From: Armatimonadota bacterium
GTDB lineage: Bacteria; Armatimonadota; UBA5829; DTJY01
NCBI GenBank assembly: GCA_017993055.1
Contig: JAGONM010000013.1
Location: forward strand, 1 to 64,000
DNA: 64,000 bases
Direction: 5' to 3'
Shown here piece by piece: positions 54,403-61,878 of the stretch (positions within the stretch are counted from its first letter, which is position 1; every line of letters starts with the position of its first letter). Both the position numbers and the translations under genes were made by a program. The notes under the pieces were generated by a model. That model made no database searches and was not told the origin of the DNA. It was given only the letters and a program-made list of their open reading frames with translations.

Positions 54403-56102
54403 TCCATCTCCAGGATCATGTCGTCGGTCGAGCCGCCGGCGGGGATCATCGGAAGCACGTTCGCCTCGCGGGCGACTAGGAACTCGATGAGGCACGGGCG
54501 GTCGGTGATCTTCATCGCCGCCTCGAGCGCCGGCATGATCTCCTCCGACTTCTCCACCCGCAGGCCCTCCGCGCCGTATGCCTTCGCCAGCGCCACGAAG
54601 TCCGGCTGGCACGAGATGTCGGTCGAGGCGTACCGGCGGTCGTAAAAGATCTGCTGCCACTGACGCACCATGCCGAGATAGCCGTTGTTGAAGAGCGCGA
54701 TCTTGATCGGCAGGCGCTGCTCGACCGCCGTCATCAGCTCCTGGTTGTTCATCAGGATGCTCCCGTCGCCCGCGATCACGAACACCGTCGCGTCCGGCAT
54801 CCCCATCTGCGCGCCGACCGCCGCCGGGAGCCCGTAGCCCATCGTGCCGAGCCCGCCGCTGGACAGGAACTGCCTCGGGCGCCTGGTCAGGATGCTCTGC
54901 GCGGCCCACATCTGGTGCTGGCCGACGTCGGTGCAGACGATGGCCTGTTGATCCTGAATCGAGTTCAGGATGACGTGGTTGATCGCGTCGAAGATCTCCT
55001 GCGGCATGATCCTGCCGCAGTCCTTCGGCTGGCGGGTCACGTGTTTCTTGCGCCACTTCTCGAGCTGTGCGATCCACTCCTGGTGCCTCGCTTCGCGAAC
55101 CTTCGACCCGAGCGAGTGGAGGATGTTTTTTGCGTCGCCCACGATGGGGACCGTCGGGCGGCGCATCTTGCCGATCTCCGCCGGATCCACGTCTATGTGG
55201 ACGACCTGCGCGTCGGGCGCGAAGGCCGACGTCTTGCCGGTGGACCGGTCGCTGAACCGCATCCCCACCGCGATGAGGAGGTCACAGCCCTTCGCGGCAT
55301 GATTGGCGTACGGCGAGCCGTGCATGCCGAGCATCCCGAGGTTCAGCGGATCGCCGTCGGGGAACGCACCCTTGCCCATGAGCGTGTAGACCACCGGGAT
55401 GTTCGCCTTCTCCATCAGCCGCCTCAACTCACCGGACGCATCGGCGGCGATCACTCCACCACCGGCGATGATGAGAGGCTTCTCAGAGGCGTCGATCAGC
55501 GCGACGGCTTTCTTGATCTGGCCCGGGTGGCCGATGACTGTCGGCTTGTAGGCGAGCATGTTGATCTTCGGCGGACGCCGGTACTCGATCTCGGCGAACG
55601 AAAGGTCGAGCGGGATGTCAATCAGCACCGGGCCGGGACGACCGGTGGAGGCGACGTGGAACGCCTCCTGCACGACCGCCGGGATCTCGCTCACGTCCTT
55701 CGCGAGGTAGTTGTGCTTCACGATCGGATCGGTTACGCCGGTCGTGTCGGCTTCCTGGAAAGCATCGGTGCCGAGCTTGAACGTGGCGACCTGGCCGGTG
55801 ATCGCGACCATCGGCACGGAGTCCATGTAGGCGGTGGCGATCCCGCAGACGAGGTTGAGCGCGCCGGGCCCGGACGTAGCGAGGCAGACCCCCACCTTGC
55901 CGGTCGCGCGGGCGTATCCATCCGCCGCGTGGGCCGCTCCCTGCTCGTGGCGGACGAGGACGTGGCGGATCCTGCCCTCCATCAGCACGTCGTGGATCGG
56001 GATCGTGGCCGCGCCGGGGTAGCCGAATATGATCTCGACCCCCTCGTCCGCGAGCGCCTCGATGAGCACCCGAGCGCCGTTCATCTTCTCGCCTGTCGCC
56101 AT
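54399..56102 (-). CDS. ilvB: Acetolactate synthase, catalytic subunit
   Basis: Thiamin-diphosphate enzyme of 567 residues condensing pyruvate to acetolactate, the first step of valine/leucine synthesis. Catalytic E53 lies in RHEQGAAHAADGYA. The TPP/Mg motif is GDGSILMNNQELMTAVEQ to ALFNNGYLG, and FAD-contact regions such as LNLGMLGMHGS and GMRFSDRSTGK are present. ATG 56102 has AGAGGAG six bases upstream. No ilvH/ilvN regulatory subunit is next to it; feedback control may come from elsewhere. Transcription is controlled by the T-box leader at 56171-56474. Confidence 0.93.
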   Translation of the reverse strand: MATGEKMNGARVLIEALADEGVEIIFGYPGAATIPIHDVLMEGRIRHVLVRHEQGAAHAADGYARATGKVGVCLATSGPGALNLVCGIATAYMDSVPMVAITGQVATFKLGTDAFQEADTTGVTDPIVKHNYLAKDVSEIPAVVQEAFHVASTGRPGPVLIDIPLDLSFAEIEYRRPPKINMLAYKPTVIGHPGQIKKAVALIDASEKPLIIAGGGVIAADASGELRRLMEKANIPVVYTLMGKGAFPDGDPLNLGMLGMHGSPYANHAAKGCDLLIAVGMRFSDRSTGKTSAFAPDAQVVHIDVDPAEIGKMRRPTVPIVGDAKNILHSLGSKVREARHQEWIAQLEKWRKKHVTRQPKDCGRIMPQEIFDAINHVILNSIQDQQAIVCTDVGQHQMWAAQSILTRRPRQFLSSGGLGTMGYGLPAAVGAQMGMPDATVFVIAGDGSILMNNQELMTAVEQRLPIKIALFNNGYLGMVRQWQQIFYDRRYASTDISCQPDFVALAKAYGAEGLRVEKSEEIMPALEAAMKITDRPCLIEFLVAREANVLPMIPAGGSTDDMILEMD

Positions 56103-56122
56103 GTGTGTCTCCTCTCAAGGAT

Positions 56123-56158
56123 ATGGGACATATGTGACCAATATGACCCATAGGACTC
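56123..56158 (+). repeat. 36-bp element of four 9-bp units (copy C)
   Basis: Units ATGGGACAT, ATGTGACCA, ATATGACCC and ATAGGACTC. It lies between the T-box terminator and the ilvB start codon, so it is within the ilvB mRNA leader (antisense orientation). Confidence 0.7.
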
Positions 56159-56170
56159 ATCGCCGAATGC

Positions 56171-56206
56171 AAAAAGCCTCTCATCCCTCCATAGGGACGA
56201 GAGGCT
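56171..56206 (-). terminator. T-box-controlled terminator of ilvB
   Basis: 14-bp stem (56193-56206 with 56175-56188, one G-U pair) followed by UUUUU. Its 5' arm contains CGUCCCU, the sequence that instead pairs with the T-box motif in the antiterminator. Confidence 0.92.
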
Positions 56207-56474
56207 CATGAACCTTTCGTGGTACCACCCCCGATTCGCCGATGCCTCTCAGCACCGACCTCATTGAGCACTTGGAGTATAATCCGCCATGCTCTGGCTC
56301 TGTAACGGGAACCGCCCGGGAGGGGCTACTCGATCGTCTTACTTTCGTCACTCCGGCTCGAAGGCGACGTTCGATCTGCTTTCGGATACCGGCTCTCAGC
56401 AACCCGGCTCTCTGGGACCGTCCGGCAGGTCTACTCTTCCTCGTCAACGCCTTTGATGGGCCTATGCGATTGTC
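56171..56474 (-). ncRNA. T-box riboswitch leader of ilvB, probable valine specifier
   Basis: Minus-strand leader of about 300 nt. The canonical T-box GGGTGGTACCACG lies at 56218-56230, with CGTCCCT about 30 nt later. Stem I base pairs AAGGCG (near 56448) with CGCCTT (near 56362). GACGAGGAAGAGTAG is the usual 5' specifier-loop region. On the 3' side the pattern GAA-C-NNN-GCC reads GTC, a valine codon, with GAG just after. Uncharged tRNA-Val would favour the antiterminator and allow ilvB transcription. ATC, six bases before GTC, is a less likely isoleucine alternative. Confidence 0.9.
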
Positions 56475-56480
56475 ACTGGA

Positions 56481-56509
56481 AATATACCACACTCCGGCTG
56501 AGTTGTCAA
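56481..56509 (-). promoter_or_regulatory. Sigma-70 promoter of the T-box/ilvB unit
   Basis: TTGACA (56504-56509), 17 bases, TATATT (56481-56486). It starts only four bases from the stop of the upstream radical SAM gene, so ilvB is its own unit. Confidence 0.88.
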
Positions 56510-56512
56510 CGT

Positions 56513-57856
56513 CTAGACCTGATCGGTCGCCTTGCGGGGGACCGCGACCGTGCGGTGGCGGGGGAGGCCCTTGCAGAGCGCCTTGCCGCGGCTGATGAAT
56601 CGGTAGCTGAGGTTCACAAGAAGGCGCGGGATGATCTTCCCGCGCAGGTTCAGGCTCCGCACGAAAATAGACTGGATCGAATAGAAGCTCCGGTACGTCG
56701 CCTTCTGCCCATCGTAGAGTTCCTGCGCCGTCATGTGCTTCGGTCGGAATGACACGTTACTCATCGTGTAGTGCGACCAGTCCGAGTCGGTGACGCGCCC
56801 CTCGTCCTCGAGTTCGCGACGGGATACAGTGCCGGGGAACGGGGTCAGCACCGAGAACTGCGCGGCGACCAGCTTGTGATTCTTCGCGAAATCGGCGGTG
56901 CGCTTGAAGACATCCTTGTCGTCCCCGTCAAGCCCGAGCACAAACGAGCCGATGATCTCGATCCCCGCCCGGTGGATAGTGTCAATCGCTTCGCCCATGT
57001 CGAGCCCGATGTTCGGCCGTTTCGATGTGGCGAGAAGGTTCTCCTGCGAGACGGACTCCAATCCAACGAACAACGCCTGGCAGCCGCTTCGTACCGCGAG
57101 CCTCATCAGCTCCGGGGCTTTCGCCATGCTCAGGTCGCCCTGCCCCACCCACTTGATCTTGAGCGGGATGAGCGCCTCGAACAGTTCCTTAGCGCGACGG
57201 GACGAGCCGACGATGTTGTCATCAACGAAACCGACCCATCCTCGAAGGGTCTTCAACTCCTCGACGACCTCCGGGATCGGGCGGAATCGGTATCTTCGGC
57301 CGGAGACCGTGCTCACGGAGCAGAAACTACAGCCGTTCGGACATCCTCGCGCAGTCTGGACAACGTTGACCGTGAGATACCGGTCGCCCTTCAGGAGATC
57401 GCGACGAGGGAGCGGCAGGCCCTCCATGTTCGAGAGCCCCTGGTTCTCGTAGCGGGGCTTCAGGCCGCCGGCGGCGAAATCGTTCAGGATCGTCTGCCAT
57501 ACCGGCTCGGCCTCGCCGACAACGACCGCGTCGGCATGCAGGCTCGCCTCGTCGGGCATGACCGTGGGATGAATACCGCCCAGGACGACGGGAATACCCC
57601 GCCGTCGGAATGCGTCCGCGATCTCGTAAGCTCTCGGCGCCGAGGCGGTCATGCAGGAGATGGCTACCAGATCCGCGTCGGCCTCGAGATCGGTCTTCTC
57701 GATGTTCTCGTCAATGAGCCGAACGTCAATGTTCGAGGGGGTCAGTCCGGCGAGCAGAGGGAGGGCCAGGGGCGGCGCTAGTACCTTTCCGCCCTTCCAC
57801 CAGGTGTGCGTCCAGGACGGAGATATAATGAGGAGTTTCGGTTTGCTGCGGGTCAT
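56513..57856 (-). CDS. B12-binding radical SAM protein
   Basis: 447-residue protein with a cobalamin-binding domain (about 5-145: SPSWTHTWWKGGKVLAPP, VVLGGIHPTVMPDEA) and a radical SAM barrel. The 4Fe-4S ligands are in RGCPNGCSFCSV (CX3CX2C, about 170-181). VGFVDDNIVGS and CQALFVGLESVSQ are typical of the BchE/elongator-like class. The C-terminus has a basic stretch with no clear domain. Family members carry out methylations and ring formations on lipids, hopanoids and other molecules; the substrate here is unknown. It lies alone, with a palindromic upstream region. Confidence 0.85.
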   Translation of the reverse strand: MTRSKPKLLIISPSWTHTWWKGGKVLAPPLALPLLAGLTPSNIDVRLIDENIEKTDLEADADLVAISCMTASAPRAYEIADAFRRRGIPVVLGGIHPTVMPDEASLHADAVVVGEAEPVWQTILNDFAAGGLKPRYENQGLSNMEGLPLPRRDLLKGDRYLTVNVVQTARGCPNGCSFCSVSTVSGRRYRFRPIPEVVEELKTLRGWVGFVDDNIVGSSRRAKELFEALIPLKIKWVGQGDLSMAKAPELMRLAVRSGCQALFVGLESVSQENLLATSKRPNIGLDMGEAIDTIHRAGIEIIGSFVLGLDGDDKDVFKRTADFAKNHKLVAAQFSVLTPFPGTVSRRELEDEGRVTDSDWSHYTMSNVSFRPKHMTAQELYDGQKATYRSFYSIQSIFVRSLNLRGKIIPRLLVNLSYRFISRGKALCKGLPRHRTVAVPRKATDQV

Positions 57857-57998
57857 GTGCTTGAGCCCAGCCTTTCCGGCAGATCAGTGTGCCTGAAGCG
57901 GGTCATCCGCGTCGCAGTCGGGCTACAAGCATCATCAAAGCCATTGCCAGCATACCACTTGCCGACGCTCAATGCAAGTGTTACTGGACAGCCATCGT

Positions 57999-58039
57999 CC
58001 GGATATCCGTATCCGATATGTATATACCCAGATATCCGG
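57999..58039 (-). promoter_or_regulatory. Operator-like inverted repeat upstream of the radical SAM gene
   Basis: CCGGATATC (57999-58007) and GATATCCGG (58031-58039) are exact inverted repeats around an AT-rich 23-base centre. This is the only AT-rich stretch between the two minus-strand genes, and may hold the promoter and a regulator site. Confidence 0.45.
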
Positions 58040-58096
58040 TCGATCTAACGAGTGTCTGGCAATCAGACCCAGGGAGTCGCGCGGTGGCGGGCAACG

Positions 58097-59299
58097 TCAG
58101 TAGAGAAGGTAGGGCCGGCGGACGGCCTCCCACTTCTCCTCGTCGGCCAAGAGTCGGGTGTCGAAGTCGGCGGGAGCGGCTGATGGATCGTCCACCCACT
58201 CGCGAAGGAACGTACCGCCGGAGAGCAGGTCAATCGCTAGACGATCGGTCTCGTACTCGTAGGGGAGAGTGTGCCAGAGCGCGTAGTCCGGGTATTCCAG
58301 CCGGATCGCCTTGAGCATGAGGGCGCCGAGGCGGTAAGGCCGGAAGAGATCGTGGCGGTAGCAGGCGTTGTCGGTGTGGATCATGATGCCCGAGCAGAGC
58401 CTCCCGGCGTGTTTCTGGAATGTCGGCTCGAACCAGCACGGCCTGAGGAGGCACCCGGACTGCCATTCGGGTGCCAGATCCTTCATTCGCTCGAGCACCC
58501 GGCAGGCATCAATGTCGGGCGCACCGATGAGTTCCAGGGAGGAAGTCGTGCCCCGCCCCTCGGACATTGTGGTTCCCTCGAAGAGCACTGTGCCGGGAAA
58601 GCACCGCGCCATGTTCAGGCTGGACGCGTTCGGGCTCGGGTTCACCCAGGACAGTTCCATGATCGGCCATCCGAATCCGGGCGCGGCGTCGGGATCGTAG
58701 TCGGCCATGGCGATGACACGGAGGTCCACGTCGAGGCCCTTCAGCTCGACGTACCACCCGGCGATCTCGCCCGGGGTTAGTCCGTGGCGCATAATGAGGG
58801 GGGCGCATCCGATAAAGCTCTCCCAGCCGGGTTCGAGAATGGTGCCCTCGATCGGCCGGCCAGCGGGATTCGGGCGGTCGAGCACCCAGAGCGACTTGCC
58901 GCGCGCGGCGCAGGCGTCGAGCATGTAGGTGAGCGTCGTGATGAAGGTGTAGATGCGCGTGCCGATGTCCTGGATATCAACCAGCAGGACGTCGAACGTA
59001 TCCATCATGGCCTCGGTCGGCCGTCGGACCTCCCCGTAGAGGCTGAAGACGGGGATGCCGTACTGCGGGTCGTCGTAGTCTGCCGACTCGATCATGTTGT
59101 CCTGCTTGTCGCCGCGCATCCCGTGCTGGGGTCCGAACGCGGCGGTGATATTGACGTCCGGGCAGGCGATCAGCTCGTCGAGCGAGTGCCGGCACTCGCT
59201 CGTCACCGACGCGGGATGGCCGAGGAGTGCAACTCGCTTGCCTGCGATCGGCGCTCGGAGTTCATGGTTCTGAAGTAGTTCGTCTATTCCCAGGTTCAT
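58097..59299 (-). CDS. NamZ-like exo-beta-N-acetylmuramidase (DUF1343/GH171)
   Basis: 400-residue protein of the DUF1343 family, whose characterised member NamZ removes terminal N-acetylmuramic acid from peptidoglycan fragments. Landmarks: GKRVALLGHPASVT, AAFGPQHGMRGDKQDNM, PVFSLYGEVRRPT, DVLLVDIQDIGTRIYTF, WVLDRPNPAGRPIEG and FEGTTMSEGRGTTSSLELIGAP. No signal peptide is visible at ATG 59299, so it may act on imported muropeptides. The start is fixed by a strong promoter at 59329-59358, which lies inside the longer open frame (to 59383). A VanW-like gene nearby is consistent with cell-wall turnover. Confidence 0.85.
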   Translation of the reverse strand: MNLGIDELLQNHELRAPIAGKRVALLGHPASVTSECRHSLDELIACPDVNITAAFGPQHGMRGDKQDNMIESADYDDPQYGIPVFSLYGEVRRPTEAMMDTFDVLLVDIQDIGTRIYTFITTLTYMLDACAARGKSLWVLDRPNPAGRPIEGTILEPGWESFIGCAPLIMRHGLTPGEIAGWYVELKGLDVDLRVIAMADYDPDAAPGFGWPIMELSWVNPSPNASSLNMARCFPGTVLFEGTTMSEGRGTTSSLELIGAPDIDACRVLERMKDLAPEWQSGCLLRPCWFEPTFQKHAGRLCSGIMIHTDNACYRHDLFRPYRLGALMLKAIRLEYPDYALWHTLPYEYETDRLAIDLLSGGTFLREWVDDPSAAPADFDTRLLADEEKWEAVRRPYLLY

Positions 59300-59328
59300 C
59301 TGCCTTGCCTCTGCAACAACGTCAGGCG

Positions 59329-59358
59329 ATTGTAGCCAACCGAAGATCGCGCTGTCAA
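59329..59358 (-). promoter_or_regulatory. Sigma-70 promoter of the NamZ-like gene
   Basis: TTGACA (59353-59358), 18 bases, TACAAT (59329-59334), 29 bases before ATG 59299. Confidence 0.8.
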
Positions 59359-59401
59359 CGATCAGACACTTTCCTCTGCGCAACCCCGAAGAAGTCCATG
59401 C

Positions 59402-59593
59402 TCAGTCGTTCCGGCCGAAGTAGGTGACGAACGGCTTGATGGAGAGGAGCACAGCCCCAGCCGCGAAGAACCAGACGTGGCTCTTCGTGAAGTCCGAGAG
59501 GTACGCCCCGGCGATCATGCCGAAGAGGATGCAGCACCACTTCAGACTGGCGACGCTCATCGGCGACCATGTCTTGGTTCTGAAGAGCTTCAT
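59402..59593 (-). CDS. Small two-span membrane protein
   Basis: 63-residue protein MKLFRTKTWSPMSVA... with two hydrophobic spans (about 17-33, LKWCCILFGMIAGAYL; and 41-56, VWFFAAGAVLLSIKPF), a basic N-terminus and C-terminal FGRND. No named family comes to mind, but the composition and a clean promoter (59684-59712) support a real gene. GAGGTGAG lies just upstream of the GTG/ATG start pair. Function unknown; it may modulate a membrane partner. Confidence 0.7.
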   Translation of the reverse strand: MKLFRTKTWSPMSVASLKWCCILFGMIAGAYLSDFTKSHVWFFAAGAVLLSIKPFVTYFGRND

Positions 59594-59683
59594 CACTCAC
59601 CTCACCTCTGCGAGGAAGACGCGAGCACGGCTGAACACCGACGGAAGGCTGGACAGCGCCTGCGACGGAATCCCTCAACCGTG

Positions 59684-59712
59684 ATTGTAGCAACCGAACG
59701 AGGCCGCGTCAA
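59684..59712 (-). promoter_or_regulatory. Sigma-70 promoter of the small membrane protein
   Basis: TTGACG (59707-59712), 17 bases, TACAAT (59684-59689). The spacer end resembles that of the NamZ promoter (TCGGTTG-CTACAATC). Nothing else is seen in 59594-59811. Confidence 0.75.
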
Positions 59713-59811
59713 ACACGGTTCGATGCCGGGTTCCGCTTGGGGGGTCCGCACCGAAACGGACGCCGCCCGGTGCTGGTGTCGATCGGCTACACGGACAAAC
59801 CTGTGCATAGT

Positions 59812-59841
59812 TTGACTGGCTGCCATAATAGATGGTAGGAT
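59812..59841 (+). promoter_or_regulatory. Candidate promoter of the VanW-like gene
   Basis: TTGACT (59812-59817), 18 bases, TAGGAT (59836-59841), about 96 bases before the start codon. Confidence 0.45.
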
Positions 59842-59937
59842 GTTTGTGTTCGAGAAGTTCAGCCAACGGCGGGAACCTTCCAGAGCCGAGAGCAGTAGAA
59901 GATAGAGGTGCCCGCAGCCACTGGGCACGGAGGTCCG

Positions 59938-60990
59938 GTGAGAGGGAAGTCTACAGTCACGAAGACGTCGGCAGCAGCGGCCATCGGGGCAGTCGCATAC
60001 CTGCTTGCGACATCGCCGTTTGTCGGCGTACGCGCGCCTATAGTCGCCGGCTTTCCTCTGTCTGGCGAGGTCGAGTACTCATCGCTCCTTGCCTCGACGG
60101 CTTCCTCGAGCGCACGCGATGCGGCTGTGCTCGAGTCAGCATTCGCCGCCAGCAAGACCAGCCTCCTGGGTTCGCGCGTGATTGACCTCGGCAGCCGGGA
60201 TTTCGAGTCCGCAGCGAACGTCAGGCTGTCCGCGGAGGCGATTGACGATACGATCCTCCAACCGAACGAAGTATTCTCCTTCAACGGAACAGTCGGGATA
60301 CGCACGCCGGAGCGGGGTTTCCAGTCCGGCCTGATGTACTCGAACGGGCAACTGGTCACGGGGGTCGGCGGGGGGATATGCATCGCCTCGACGGCGGTCT
60401 ACAACGTCGCACTCGAGACGGGCATGGCGATCATCGAGCGGCACCCTCACTCCGGACCGGTCGCCTACGCAGAACCGGGACGGGACAGCGCGGTTGCCTA
60501 CGGTGTGCTCGACCTGAAGTTCAGGAACAACACCGGAGCGGTCGTCCTGATACGCTCGATCGTGCAGGATGACAAGTTGGTCGTGGCGTTCTACGGGACC
60601 AGGCAACCCGGGCGCGAGATCGAGATCGTCTCGGAGGACTTCGAGCCGTTGCCTTACGAGGTCGTCCAGACGGCGGACGAGAGCGTGCCGGAAGGGGAGC
60701 AGGTCGTGGAGCAGAAGGGCCGCCCCGGACACTCGGTCTCGATCGTGCGGATCATCAGACAGAACGGGAAGGTCGTCGGCAGAGAGGTCATGAACAGGGA
60801 CTTCATGCGCCCGAGGAACGAGATCGTACGAGTGAATCCGGGGCCGCGGGAATCCGGCACGGCCGCTGCGGACACGAACGGACTGCTGCCGCCGCCGATA
60901 TATCTGCCGATACCGACGGACTTCGATGTCCTGCCTTTGTCACCCGACATCTCGGTCGAGAGAGACTCCCGCACGGGATCGCCGGACTAG
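59938..60990 (+). CDS. VanW-family protein
   Basis: 350-residue exported or membrane-anchored protein with the VanW domain: QPNEVFSFNGTVGIRTPERG, GVGGGICIASTAVYNVALETG and HPHSGPVAYAEPGRDSAVAYG (about 100-200). A G5-like beta segment follows (about 240-290), then a Pro-rich tail. A single hydrophobic stretch near the N-terminus (AAAAIGAVAYLLATSPF) is the export signal or anchor. VanW-domain proteins are often linked to the cell envelope; the activity is unknown. GTG 59938 has GGAGGT just three bases upstream, so GTG 59908 is a possible alternative. It ends five bases from the convergent bioY. Confidence 0.82.
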   Translation: MRGKSTVTKTSAAAAIGAVAYLLATSPFVGVRAPIVAGFPLSGEVEYSSLLASTASSSARDAAVLESAFAASKTSLLGSRVIDLGSRDFESAANVRLSAEAIDDTILQPNEVFSFNGTVGIRTPERGFQSGLMYSNGQLVTGVGGGICIASTAVYNVALETGMAIIERHPHSGPVAYAEPGRDSAVAYGVLDLKFRNNTGAVVLIRSIVQDDKLVVAFYGTRQPGREIEIVSEDFEPLPYEVVQTADESVPEGEQVVEQKGRPGHSVSIVRIIRQNGKVVGREVMNRDFMRPRNEIVRVNPGPRESGTAAADTNGLLPPPIYLPIPTDFDVLPLSPDISVERDSRTGSPD

Positions 60991-60995
60991 GCCGG

Positions 60996-61592
60996 CTAGA
61001 GATGCATCGCGGTGCGGATTTTCGTCCGCCCGGCGGTTGCGATGCCCGAAGCCACAACCGCTTTGAGCAGGTCAACCCCGATGAACGGCGCGACACCCAT
61101 CGCCAAGACGGCTTCGATCGTGAGCGGCGTCGATGTGAACAGCGCCATCCACACGCTCAGCCAACCGGCGCCGCAGGCATAGATCGCGCAGACCCCGGCG
61201 ATCCCGGCAACCCAGGCGCCCGACCTGCTGCGCGCTCCAAGCTTCTCGAAGACCCATCCCGCGACAAACGCCGCCGGCACGAATCCGACCAGGTAGCCCG
61301 CCGTCGGGCCGAAGAACGCAGTAGGCCCGCCGTTCCACTGAGCGAAGACCGGCATCCCCAGGGCGCCGACCGCGAGGTACTGCATCTGGCTGATCGCCCC
61401 CCATCGGCTCCCGAGAACCAAGCCTGAGAGAATCACGGCGAGCACCTGGAGAGTCACCGGCACCGGCGTGAACCCTAGCGGGATCGCGACTTGGGCCGCA
61501 ACCGCCGTGATCCCGGCGAAAGCGAGCGAAACCAGCAACTTCCCGTGAATCTCTTCCCTGCGAAGGGCGGATGCCCTGAAGTGAACTCCCAT
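60996..61592 (-). CDS. bioY: BioY biotin transporter, ECF S-component
   Basis: 198-residue membrane protein with about six spans, the substrate-binding subunit for biotin uptake. Landmarks: VAIPLGFTPVPVTLQVLAVILSGLVLGSRWGAISQMQYLAVGALGMPVFA and GPTAGYLVGFVPAAFVAGW (given here in parts of the second and third spans). ATG 61592 has GGAGGAG five bases upstream; further in-frame sequence belongs to the leader. No ECF ATPases (EcfA) or BioMN are adjacent, so it uses a shared module or works alone. It has its own sigma-70 promoter at 61649-61678. Confidence 0.92.
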   Translation of the reverse strand: MGVHFRASALRREEIHGKLLVSLAFAGITAVAAQVAIPLGFTPVPVTLQVLAVILSGLVLGSRWGAISQMQYLAVGALGMPVFAQWNGGPTAFFGPTAGYLVGFVPAAFVAGWVFEKLGARSRSGAWVAGIAGVCAIYACGAGWLSVWMALFTSTPLTIEAVLAMGVAPFIGVDLLKAVVASGIATAGRTKIRTAMHL

Positions 61593-61648
61593 GTCTCTCC
61601 TCCGCGCACCTGACGACAACTGATGTCCGAGATTCGCCACCGGCGCTC

Positions 61649-61678
61649 ATCATACCGAATGGAACAGGCCGGTGTCAA
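61649..61678 (-). promoter_or_regulatory. Sigma-70 promoter of bioY
   Basis: TTGACA (61673-61678), 18 bases, TATGAT (61649-61654). It lies downstream of the terminator at 61691-61723, so bioY does not depend on the sigma-54 transcript. Confidence 0.85.
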
Positions 61679-61690
61679 ACGGGGAGCAAA

Positions 61691-61723
61691 AGAAAAAGCC
61701 CGCTGGGGTTTGAGCCAACGGGC
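61691..61723 (-). terminator. Intrinsic terminator of the putative sigma-54 small RNA
   Basis: 9-bp stem GCCCGTTGG/CCAGCGGGC (61715-61723 with 61698-61706, one G-U pair), followed by TTTTTCTTTT on the minus strand. Confidence 0.85.
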
Positions 61724-61798
61724 CTGCGCGCCGCGGGCCTAGCCATCCCCGACGCGTCAAAAGTGGTAAGGAAGGAGAAAGAGATGCTACTTACCAGG
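61691..61798 (-). ncRNA. Putative sigma-54-dependent small RNA
   Basis: The predicted +1 is 61798, 12 bases after the -12 C of the sigma-54 site. The transcript is about 108 nt and ends at the terminator. Near its 5' end, UGGUAAG (61796-61790) pairs with CUUACCA (61770-61764). The loop is pyrimidine-rich (UCUCUUUCUCCUUC) and complementary to purine-rich ribosome sites such as GGAAGGAGAAAGAGA. A GC-rich middle part follows, then the terminator. No sizeable reading frame is seen on this strand. Confidence 0.55.
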
Positions 61799-61808
61799 TG
61801 GTACTACC

Positions 61809-61825
61809 TGCAAGATTCGTGCCAA
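61809..61825 (-). promoter_or_regulatory. Sigma-54 promoter
   Basis: The minus strand reads TTGGCACGAATCTTGCA, an exact match to the -24/-12 consensus. It differs from the site upstream of the PEP-CTERM gene (15278-15294) by one base in 17 and shares the flanking T before and G after. Confidence 0.78.
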
Positions 61826-61878
61826 ACCGCCGGATTCGTTCGAGAAACCTGAAAAAAGTGCGTGAGGCTTGACTCGCT

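Noticed and set aside
61792-61808. GGTGGTAC-like sequence on + resembling a T-box motif
   Set aside because: No stem I, specifier loop or matching antiterminator arm is present, and the strand does not lead to an amino-acid gene start.
61784-61852. 22-codon open frame on + with a strong ribosome site (GGAAGGAG), MLLTRWYYLQ...
   Set aside because: Its second half is encoded by the sigma-54 promoter sequence of the other strand, and no + promoter was seen. Kept only as an alternative reading of the small-RNA locus.
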